A DNA stretch of 64,000 nucleotides from Rhodoplanes sp963724735 (lineage in GTDB: Bacteria; Pseudomonadota; Alphaproteobacteria; Rhizobiales; Xanthobacteraceae). The translations under genes were made by a program, and so were the position numbers. The stretch spans positions 12,037 to 76,036 of the forward strand of contig CAVRVX010000031.1 in NCBI GenBank assembly GCA_963724735.1, given 5' to 3'. The notes below the pieces were generated by a model. It was not told where the DNA came from. It worked only from the letters and a program-made list of their open reading frames with translations, and made no database searches. Positions 55,880 through 64,000 of the stretch are shown here, one piece after another; the stretch's first letter is position 1; each line of letters begins with the position of its first letter.

Positions 55880-56969
55880 TCCGGGCCTTCTCCTCATCGA
55901 CCGCTACGTCGCGCGGAGGTTTCTTCGGCGTCTTCGCTCTCGTCGTCACCTCGATCGCCACGCTCTACGTGCTGATCGATTACCTCGAGATCTCCGACGA
56001 CATCGCGCGGCATCGGACGCCGACGGCCCTCATCCTGCGTTACTACCAGGCCTTCCTCTCCCCGATCATTCTGGACATCGTGCCGTTCGCGTTTCTCGTG
56101 GCGGCGCTCGTGACCATCGCGAGCCTCGTGCGCTCCGCCGAGACGACCGCCCTTCTCGCGCACGGAGTTTCGCTTCACCGGACGACGGCTCCCCTCTCCC
56201 GTGCTCGCCGTCGCGGCGGGAGCGGGGCTCTTCGTCTTCGCCGAGCGCGTGGTTCCGGCGGCGGCTTCCGAGTCCGACCGGATCCGCTTCCTCCTCAAGG
56301 GCCAGAAGCCGCCCCTCAGCGGGGCCGGCGGGGCCTGGTTCAGGGGCGAGGGAGGACGCTTCCTGGCGGCGGACGCATACGATCCGGCCTCCCGGGTCGC
56401 GGACGGGCGTCACGGTGCTTCGAAATCGACCCCACGAGCTGGCGGCTCGTCTCGCGCCACGACGCGGCCCGGGCGCGCCTCGTGCCGGGGAAGGGTTTCT
56501 CGCGGAAAGCGGCTGGATCCGCACGTTCTCGCCGGGCAACGTGCTGGCTATCCGGCGCGATGATCCCTTCTTCATCGAGGCGCCCGAGGCCGCCGCCGGG
56601 TTCGCCGCCGGCCGCGCCGACCCGCGTCAAATGACGTTTCGGGAGCTCTCGCGTTTCATCGACGTGCGCCGCAGGGCCGGAGCCGACACGGCGGCGCTCG
56701 CGACCGGTCTCCACCAGAAGACCGCGGCGGCGGCGTCCGCTCTCCTGCTGACGCTCATCGGTCTCCCCTTCGCGTTTACGTACGGAAAGCGCGGAGCCGT
56801 CGCGGGAGTCGGCGTCGCCCTTTTTCTCGGCCTGACGTACCTCTTCCTGTCCGCTCTTCTCGTCTCCTTCGGGCAGCAGGGCGCGATCCCGCCCTTCCTG
56901 GCCGCCTGGGCGCCAAACGTCTTCTTCGGCCTCGGCGCGGCGTGGGGCCTGCTCGGTGTTCGAACGTAA
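55880..56969 (+). CDS. lptG: LptG-type permease of the LPS export system, frameshifted
   Basis: The second LptF/LptG-family permease. It opens with LLIDRYVARR, then FFGVFALVVTSIATLYVLIDYLEISDDIA and SPIILDIVPFAFLVAALVTIASLVRSAETTALLAHGVS, the same helix 1-3 pattern as in LptF. After shifts near 55,905, 56,190 and 56,410 the periplasmic region leads to MTFRELSRFIDVRRRAGADT and the final helices, ending in a stop at 56967-56969. Placed directly behind lptF, as is usual. It shows that the part-two organism has a diderm envelope with an Lpt system. Confidence 0.82.
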
Positions 56970-57105
56970 GAAGAAGAACCGGAGATCTTCTCAGAAGGTG
57001 CCCGTGCCGCGTGCGTTGCCGGCGCCAGCAAGCTCCGGCCGTTATCCCCTCTTTTCCTTCTAAGAAAGTCTCTCTCTTCCTCCCCTTCCGGCCGACCGCG
57101 TACGA

Positions 57106-58445
57106 GGTGCCCTCTTCCCAGCCCGCGAGGTATTTCTCCTGCTCCTTCGTGAGCACATCGATGGCGATGCCCATTGAGGCGAGCTTGAGGCGCGCGATCT
57201 CGGCGTCGATCGCCGCGGGAATCGGGTGGACCTTGTTTCCGAGCGTCGCGTGGTTCCGGACCATGTACTCGGCGCCGAGGGCCTGATTCGCGAAGGACAT
57301 GTCCATCACGGACGCCGGGTGGCCTTCGGCGGCCGCGAGGTTGACGAGGCGCCCGTCGCCGAGCAGGAAGATCGTGCGGCCGTCCTCGAGGCGAAACTCC
57401 TCGACGAACTCGCGGATCATGCGGCGCGACGAAGCCCGCTTGTCGAGTGACGGGATGTCGATCTCGACGTTGAAATGGCCCGAGTTCGCGATGACCGCGC
57501 CGGACTTCATCACGGCGAAGTGCCCGTCGCCAAGGACGCTCTTGTTCCCCGTCACCGTCACGAAGATGTCCCCGATTTTCGCAGCCTCCGACATCGGCAT
57601 CACGCGGAAGCCGTCCATCGCGGCCTCGATCGCGCGGACCGGGCTGATCTCGGTGACGATCACGTCAGCACCAGGGCCCTTCGCCCGCATCGCGACGCCC
57701 TTGCCGCACCATCCGTAGCCCGCCACGACGACGTTCAGGCCGGCGATGAGGAGGTTCGTCGCGCGGATGACGCCGTCGATCGTGGACTGGCCCGTGCCAT
57801 ACCGGTTGTCGAAGAAATGCTTCGTCTCCGCGTCGTTCACGGCAATGACCGGGAACTTCAGGACGCCTTCCTTTTCCATGGCCTTGAGGCGGATGACGCC
57901 CGTCGTCGTCTCCTCGGTTCCGCCGATGATCCCTTCGAGCAGCGCCTTCCTTCGGCGGCCGAGAGGCCCCGGGCCCAGGCCGCGAGGGAGGGTTCGAGCT
58001 GGCCCTCCTTGCCGAGCGCGATGAACAGCAGCGACGAGACGAGGTCTGCGCCGTCGTCCATCGTCATGTTCGGCCTGTGCTCGAGCGCGGCCTGAATGTG
58101 CGCGTAGTACGTCTGGTTGTCCTCGCCCTTGATCGCGTACGTCGAGATTCCGAACTGGGCCACGAGAGCGGCGGCCACGTCGTCCTGCGTGGAGAGCGGG
58201 TTCGAGGCGCAGAGCACCAAGCTCGGCACCGCCGGCCTTCAGCGCACGCGCGAGGTTTCCGTCTCGCTCGTGATGTGGAGGCAGGCAGACAGCCGAATGC
58301 CGGCGAGCGGCCGTTCCTTCCCGAATCGCTCGCGGATCCGGGCGAGAACGGGCATCGAGCGATCGGCCCATTCCATGCGAAGCCGTCCCTTGCCGGCGAG
58401 AGCGAGGTCCTTCACGTCGTGGGCGGGCACGGTCGAAACGGTCAT
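57106..58445 (-). CDS. ahcY: adenosylhomocysteinase, frameshifted
   Basis: Hydrolyses S-adenosylhomocysteine to adenosine and homocysteine. It begins at ATG 58445 with AGGGG seven bases upstream and MEWADRSMPVLARIRERFG, then LHITSETE and, in changed frames, ALKAGGAE, CASNPLSTQDDVAAAL, MDDGADL, GGTEETTTGVIRLKAM and a long intact stretch FDNRYGTGQSTIDGVIRATN, VAGYGWCGKGVAMRAKG (NAD-binding) and QALGAEYMVRN. The usual C-terminus YLAGWEEGT is reached at 57106, but the frame stays open beyond it, so the stop codon was probably lost by an indel. Frame breaks lie near 58,250, 58,225 and 57,960. Confidence 0.9.
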
Positions 58446-58559
58446 CTGAAACCCCTTTCCAGAATGTCAGGTCCGAAGAGAGACCTTTTTCGAATGGTGA
58501 ATAGGGCGCGGCCTGCCGCAGCACGGCCGGTTGAAGCCCGGCGAGCCGCCAGACCATCT

Positions 58560-59545
58560 CTACCTTCTAAGAGAACTTCCGGATCCTCGTCTCTTCCCGG
58601 CGTCTCGGACGGCGTCGACGACGTACGTGGCGAGAGCGACCTCCCCGGAGTCCAAGAGATGCCGTAAGGAGCAAAAGCCGAGAAACGCGCGGCCGTAAAG
58701 CCTGCACGGCTGAGACCGGCGCGAACGGTCTCGCGCGGAAGGCCGAGGTGATGGGCGCCCGTCACGGCGCGAAGCGCGCGAATGCCGTGAGGCTCGAGCT
58801 CGACCAGGACGACGCGGCCGCCCGGTTTCACGGTCGTCCGAGCTCGGCGAGCGCGTCCGCGGGCCGGACAGATGCCGGAGAGGTGAAACGCGAAGATCGC
58901 ATCGAAGCCGCCGTCGCCGAACGGCAGGTTCTCCGCCCTCGCTCGTCGCACGGTCACGTTCGCGGCGCCTGCGCGCCGGAGCTTCTCCCTCGCGAGGCGC
59001 ACCATGCGCCCGCTCGAGTCCACGGCCTCCACCGTCTCGGCCACGCCGGCCAGCGCGAGCGTCAGGAGGCCCGTGCCGCAACCGACGTCGGCGACCCTGA
59101 GCCCGCGCGGCACGAGCTTGAGGAGGGCCGCCTCGCGGACTCCCGGCGAGTAGAACGGGCCCTGAAACCGGTCCCACTCCCCCGCTACCGCGTCGAAGCT
59201 CACCTCGGGAAGGGCCGTGGCGCGCTCTTCGAGGACGTCCTTCAGCCGCTCGTCGTCCGACGGAAACGCGGAGTCCGCGACCGCCGGAGCCAGCGAGGCC
59301 CAGAGCTTCCGGCCGTCATCCGTCGCCGCGTAGCGCTCGGCGCCGTTCGTCCGGTGCGTCTCCACGAGCCCGGCGCGCCGGAGCACGGCGAGGTGGTTCG
59401 AGACCCGCGATTGAGCGGCTCCGAGGATCCGCTGGATCTCCCGCACCTGCAGCTCCTCCCGGGAGAGCAGGCGAACCGACCGAAGGCGCAGCGGGTCGGC
59501 GAGCGCGGACAAAGCAGCGGCGGAGTCCAGCACGCGCGTAACCAT
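58560..59545 (-). CDS. ArsR-type regulator fused to a SAM-dependent methyltransferase domain (SahR-like)
   Basis: The N-terminal winged helix (residues 8-85: LADPLRLRSVRLLSREELQVREIQRIL and QSRVSNHLAVLRRAGLVETHR) is of the ArsR type. A class I methyltransferase domain follows with motif I VADVGCGTGLLTLALAG near residue 150 and PGGRVVLVEL. The domain order and the place directly before ahcY match the SahR-like regulators described in Proteobacteria, which sense S-adenosylhomocysteine (knowledge of that family is from memory). Frame breaks occur around 58,870 and 58,650; the better C-terminus GEVALATYVVDAVRDAGKRR ends at 58560. The start codon lies within a large inverted repeat. Confidence 0.82.
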
Positions 59546-59573
59546 ATCACATGATCATGCTTACGTGATATGG
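59542..59573. promoter_or_regulatory. inverted repeat over the regulator start, likely autoregulatory operator
   Basis: CCATATCAC at 59542-59550 and GTGATATGG at 59565-59573 are perfect 9-base inverted copies separated by 14 bases. The ATG of the ArsR/methyltransferase gene (59543-59545) is inside the left arm. The size fits a dimeric winged-helix repressor site, and its place would block both transcription start and translation start. It is also 1.1 kb upstream of ahcY. Confidence 0.6.
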
Positions 59574-59652
59574 ATCTTGCGGGCAGAAGACTTTCCCGGG
59601 GAAAGGGTCAGAGAGCAGAACAGTCAGCTGCTCTCCGAAGCACTCCAGGGGG

Positions 59653-60540
59653 CTACTGGATCGACGCCGTGAAGTTGTCCGCCTGATACTGGGTCGGCGT
59701 CGAGCTCGATCCGATCTGGATCCCGACCTTGCCGGTCGAGAAGGTCGTGTCGTTGACGTTGATCCTGTTGACACCGTTCAAGTCCAGCGAGACCGCCGTG
59801 CCGGACACACGCGCCGTGAGCTTGAAGGGCACGTTGACGGCCGGGTTGGCCTGCCCCACCGACGCCAGGACGGTCGTCGTTCCGTTGACGACCCGCGCAT
59901 CCTCAGCACGGCCGTGCCGCCCACCTGCCTGTAGGCCACGTAGTAGTTCGTCGGGTTCTGGTACCTCAGGATGAGGCCGAAAACCGGACCCTGGTTGTTG
60001 TTCGGCGACATGAAGTCCGCGCTACGGACTCGGTGGCGCCGCTGAGGCCCGACACGACCGCCTTGTGAGAGGCGATGCCGAGAGCGTTCTTGAGTGCGTT
60101 GCCTTGATGACGAGGTCGCCCGCGACCTCGGTCCACCCCGAGCCGAGGCTCGTGGAATCGGCGCGGTTGAAGTTGTCCGCGAAGGTTCCCCCTCCGCCGG
60201 GGCTGGACACGGCGTACGTCGCCGAGAAAGACGTCGAAGCCGACGGGGCGCCCGCGTTCGTTACCGTGCCGTTGACGGTGTACGCGCCGCTCGCGGCCGT
60301 TGCCGGTGAGGTGACCTGGAGCGTCGTCGAGGCGCTGGTTCCCGGGCCGATCGAAAGGCTCGTCGGGCCCCACGCCACGGTCCAGCCCGGAGGAGCGCTC
60401 GCACCGAAGTTGAACGTGGACGCCGTGCACGGCGAGACGTCCTTGTTCGTCACCGTGACCGTGTAGGTCACCTTCGTCCCGGCGGCCACGCTTCCCGTTA
60501 CCGAGCTCGTGACACCCACGGCCGGGGCGACGTGCGTGCA
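59653..60540 (-). repeat. C-terminal module, copy 1 (in the beta-helix protein)
   Basis: About 290 codons, from CTHVAPAVGVTSSVTGS to NFTASIQ. By eye roughly three quarters of residues match copy 2 at 61684-62590, in the same order and without large gaps, and the DNA is also similar. It ends exactly at the stop codon in both genes, which suggests a shared sorting, anchoring or binding module duplicated between neighbours. Confidence 0.75.
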
Positions 60541-61638
60541 CGTGGGAGGTGGTGTACATGAGGGAAGCGAGACCGTCGAGAGATATCGCTCGTCGATCGG
60601 ATCGAGCGGTCTTACTCCGGCGGCGTCCCTCACCTGGCAAGCCGCGACGCGCGGGTCCTGAGTCGTGACGGACGATGCCGGAAAGGGCACGGCCTGCGTG
60701 CCCCGGTTGTTCAGGTTTACGCCGTCCGCGCTGAAGTTCCCGCTGACAAAGGCCCGCGCGACGTTCGTCGTGTCGTCATAGCACTGGCTGTCCACCGCGA
60801 GTCCCTTGCAGATGATCAGGGCGTCGGACGCATCCCCGCCATCCGAGGCGTAGAAGTTGTCGACGACGTTGGCCTGCCCGCCATACCGGATCCGGCTTCC
60901 GTAGCCTCCCCTCCAGTTCCAGACCAGGTTGTTTCGCATGTCCAGAGTCGTATCGGCGTCCTGGGCCCTCTCCGCAGAATCGTCGAACGTGACTTGTGGG
61001 CTTCTCTGCGCGGAATCGATGAAGAGGTTGTGATGAAGCGTGATCCGCGTCTGCTTGAAAGCGAGCAGCATGTTCTTCTCTTCTCCGGCCGGCTCGGCGA
61101 GGATGCTCCAGCAGACGGTGATGTCGCGGGTTCCAAGCCGCGTGATGTCGAGGTTTCCGTCCCCGGAGTTCTGGATCGAGACGTGATCGATCACGACGTT
61201 GTAGGCGGCGTCGGTGACCCAGATACCGTCCTGGAAGGCGTCGCGGATCCGGAGTCCCCGCACGATGATGTCGTGGCCGGCCGTTCCCCGGATGATGAGA
61301 CCGAAGTTCCTCAGCGTGATGCCGGGGAAGGGAGCGCTGAGCCCGTCCACGGTCACGAAGGCGCTTCTCAGGGTGACCTCGTCGGAGAGCACGATGTCCC
61401 CGCCGACATCGAAGACGACGGTCCGATTGCCCTGAGAGAGCGCATCTCGAAGGCTCCCTGAGCCGGAGTTGCTGAGATTCGTGACGTGGTAGACGGGCTT
61501 GCCCGATCCGCCCGGTGTCGCGGCGCCGAATCCCTCGTAGGCCGTCGGTGTCTGAGCCGTCATGTCGGCGGCGGGAGCGAGAAGCATCGCCCCGACTCCG
61601 GCGACGCCGAGGATGCGGACGAGAGCGGTCCTGAGCAT
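59653..61638 (-). CDS. secreted parallel beta-helix (pectate lyase-like) protein with C-terminal module
   Basis: ATG 61638 with GGAGG five bases upstream starts a signal peptide (MLRTALVRILGVAGVGAMLL...ADMTAQ). Residues about 35-360 form a right-handed beta-helix like pectate lyases: GGDIVLSDEVTLRSAFVTVDG, GHDIIVRGLRIRDAF, NVVIDHVSIQNSGDGNLDITR and LHHNLFIDSAQRSPQV. Then a repeat-like module: a cysteine-containing CARDB/NEW3-like beta domain (VTYTVTVTNKDVSPCTAS) and a concanavalin-like domain (FADNFNRADST... to NFTASIQ). Frame breaks near 60,100, 60,030 and 59,895 disturb the last domain. Substrate unknown; polysaccharide cleavage is only a guess. Confidence 0.8.
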
Positions 61639-61683
61639 GAAGCCTCCTTCCACCCGGATGGGAGTGTGGCGAGGTCGACGAAT

Positions 61684-62590
61684 CTACTGCACCGACGCCG
61701 TGAAGTTGTCGGCCTGGTACTGGGTCACCTTCGAGCTGGAGCCGAGCAGGATCCCGGCCTTGCCCGTCGCGAAGGTCGTGTCGGTGACGTTCAGCTTGTT
61801 GACGCCGCCGAAGTCCAGCGACAGGGTCGTGCCCGTCACGCGCCCTGCCAGGCGGAACGGGACGTTCTTCGTAGGGTTCGGGATCCCGGAAGTGCCCAGG
61901 ATCTTCTCGACGCCATTCACGACGCGGGCGATCCTCAGCACGGACGAACCGCCGACCTGGCGATAGGCCACGTAGTAGTTCATCAGGTTCTGGTATCTCA
62001 GGATGAGGCCGAACCGCGGCCCCTGGTTGTTGTCCGGAGAGGTGAAATCGGCGCTGACGGTCTGGGTCCGCGCCGGTTGGGGCCGACACGACCGCCATGT
62101 GATTGCCGACCGCGGGCGCGTTCTTGAGCATGTTGCCGCTGATGACGAGGTCGCCGGAGACCTCGGTCCATGCGCTGCCGGGCTCGTGGAGTCGGCGCGG
62201 TTGAAGTTGTCCGAGAAGGTTCCTGTCGGACCGCCGCCGCCGCTCGGCGACACGCCGTAGCTCATCGAGAAGGACGTCATGGCCGAGGTGGCACTCGCGT
62301 TCGTGGCCGTTCCGTTGACGGTGTACGTGCCGCTCGCCGCCGAGGTCGGGGACGTGACCTGTATCGTCGTCGAGGCGCTCGCGCCCGGCGCGATCGAGAG
62401 GCTGCTCGCTCCGAGCGCCACGGTCCAGCCCGAAGGAGCGCTCGCCCCGAGGTTGAAGCTGGAGGCCGTGCAAGGCGAGACGTCCTTGTTCGTCACCGTG
62501 ACCGTGTACGTGACCCTGGTCCCGGCGGCCACGCTTCCCGTTGCCGAGCTCGTCACACCCACGGACGGGCTGACGTGCGTGCACGTGGGT
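61684..62590 (-). repeat. C-terminal module, copy 2 (in the metalloprotease)
   Basis: Runs from CTHVSPSVGVTSSATGS to NFTASVQ at the stop. It has the same two domains as copy 1: a beta domain with VTYTVTVTNKDVSPCTAS, then SDNFNRADS into a concanavalin-like fold with GLILRYQN and NYYVAYRQVGG. The two genes are only about 45 bases apart, so the module lies in tandem 2 kb apart. Confidence 0.75.
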
Positions 62591-64000
62591 GGAGGCGGAC
62601 CGCTCAAGGTGACGGTCACGGACGCGCCGGCGGAGCTGACCGAGTTGGTCGTGATGGACACGCCGGAGTCGGGATCGGTGTATGTCTGCCCGGCGGCCAG
62701 TGCCGGATCACCCCACGAGGAGGTCGCGGGGGTCATGTCGAGGAGGTCGCTGCTATCGGCGTAGCTGGGGTTCGCCCAGTGGATCACGACACCGTTCGAG
62801 ACGTTCGCGCTGCCCGCGAGGCCGGCGTCGAATCCCAGGCCTCGCCTCACCTCGACGTAGAAATAGTAGCCCGGTCGTGCCCCTGGGAATCTTCAGCGCC
62901 TTCGGAACTGTTCCGAGCGACTCGTACGGATCGATCGTGTACGTGCCGCTCGACGTGACTGTCTTGATCGGAGGAGAGGAGCCGTAGGCCAACCACCCGA
63001 GCCGCTCCTTCTGAAACGCGTTGAAGTGGTACGCGTGCTCCCCCATGATATCCAGGACGTCACCGTACTCGGTCATCGTGCACGTCGGACCGAGGACGAC
63101 GGCGCCGCAATCCCACGAGTGGGAGTGGTAGAGGCCGAAGTCGTGCCCCATCTCGTGCGCGACGACCGTGAGCGCGAGGCTGCCGTTGATCAGGCACTCG
63201 AGAGCGGGGTTCCCGCCGACGGAACCGAGTCCCCACCATGAACAGCCCATGCCCGGGAAGGCGTAGACGTAGTGAGAGTAATTCGACAGGTTGACGCCGG
63301 CCGCCGTTGCCGCCGACCTCGCCTGGCTGGCCAGCGTGCTGTAGTCGCAACCGGTCGGGGACAGAGCGATCGTGTACCAGCCGAAGACGTCGCCCGTCAG
63401 CCAGGTCTGCTGGTATGAGTTCTCCAGATCCCAGTTGCTCGTGGTCGTGAAGACGGTGTTCCTTGCGGTGGCGGTTGTAAGGGCTGGACGGGGTTGCTGG
63501 CGAAGTTCACCAGAAGCACCACGGTCCGCTGGGCCCCGAAGGGGTTCGTGTAGACGCTCTGCAGGGCCTGCCTGCCGGAGGGCCCCTCGACGTCCATCGC
63601 ACCCGACTCGATTGCGACGGCCTCGCCGATCCTGAGACCGCTCACCTTCACCCGCGTGTCCGAGAGAAGGTCCGGGGGCCGGGAGGCGAAGTGGAGCGAA
63701 TAGCGTTCACCGGAGTCCGTGTCCAGGAAGTGCAGCAGCCGGCTGGCCGCGTATCCGTCCTCGTAAAGGACCTGGATGGTCCCTTCCAGCTCGACTCTCT
63801 CCTCGACGAAGTCGCGGATCGGCGAGGGGAGGGTCGCCCTGAAGTCCGGCGGGACCGCCAGGCGCAGGACTTCGGCAGGGTCCGACTCGATCAGACGCGC
63901 GAGGCGCTGGCGGCGTTCGGCGGCGACGTGAGGAGCTCCGCGCCCGCTGCGCCGGATTCTCCGCGCAGGGTCGCCGTCAGCTGCTCTACAGTTGGCTGGG
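61684..64000 (-). CDS. secreted M11-like zinc metalloprotease with the same C-terminal module, 5' end beyond the window
   Basis: The gene enters from the right edge and reads leftward. A propeptide-like region (RQRLARLIESDPAEVLRLAVPPDF, LLHFLDTDSGERYSLHF) precedes the catalytic domain: CDYSTLASQARSAATAAGVNL, then VVAHEMGHDFGLYHSHSWDCG near 63,140, the HExxHxxGxxH zinc motif, and GDVLDIMGEHAYHFNAFQKERLGWL with the Met-turn. An Ig-like segment follows, then the same CARDB/NEW3-like plus concanavalin-like module as in the neighbour, ending in NFTASVQ. Frame breaks near 63,470, 62,875 and 62,100-62,190. The signal peptide must lie outside the window. Confidence 0.8.

Noticed and set aside
60776..62584. 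602-codon minus-strand frame spanning both secreted-protein genes
   Set aside because: It crosses the stop of one gene and the start of the other and mixes frames of the two real proteins; only its short part near 62,100-62,200 reflects the true, shifted frame.

Overview
The window reads as two unrelated pieces of high-GC bacterial DNA joined near position 51,040, with a mobile-element zone just before the join. The first part (about 1-46.6 kb) looks like a free-living, nitrogen-fixing alphaproteobacterium, most likely Hyphomicrobiales/Rhizobiales. It carries nif genes with a NifA/sigma-54 promoter, DraT/DraG control of nitrogenase reductase, an alphaproteobacterial aa3 cytochrome oxidase operon, an IalB-family protein and a rhizobial-type trehalose/glycogen operon. 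The assignment comes from gene content only.

Layout of part one: nifQ, a nif IscA-like gene, nifV and nifW (1-3 kb); draG and draT on the other strand (3-4.8 kb); a sulfotransferase-like gene cut by a decayed IS5-family element (5.1-6.3 kb); the oxidase operon ctaC-ctaD-ctaB-small membrane protein-ctaG-ctaE, read leftward (6.5-11.7 kb); an IalB protein, a lytic transglycosylase, an MFS transporter, otsB and a small gene (12-16.9 kb); a leftward operon treS/maltokinase-glgB-glgX-treZ-treY-GH15 (17-30.9 kb) with malQ divergent; gloB, a GT39-like membrane protein, a DUF985 cupin, pcaC, a small zinc-ribbon protein and a CoA transferase (33.5-38.7 kb); a leftward sensory operon of a DctP-type binding protein, a membrane histidine kinase and a receiver/histidine kinase (38.7-43.5 kb); a UgpB-type binding protein; mtnA; and tRNA-Arg(CCG).

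From the tRNA 3' end to about 51.0 kb lies island debris: a shortened large serine recombinase, a DUF2924 fragment broken by IS3-family DNA, a second inverted IS3 remnant, a frameshifted TauE/SafE permease and a DUF2270 fragment that stops at the join.

Part two (51.04-64 kb) holds miaB-like sequence, a bifunctional nuclease, parA, parB, lptF, lptG, ahcY preceded by an ArsR/methyltransferase regulator, and two neighbouring secreted proteins (a parallel beta-helix protein and an M11-like zinc protease) that share one C-terminal two-domain module. This content suggests a different phylum, perhaps Acidobacteriota (inference). Almost every gene here is broken by single-base indels although the protein sequence stays conserved in the alternate frames. 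That points to poor sequence quality rather than real decay. Part one has only scattered single-base shifts (nifV, ctaB, treS, the IS3 transposase, tauE).
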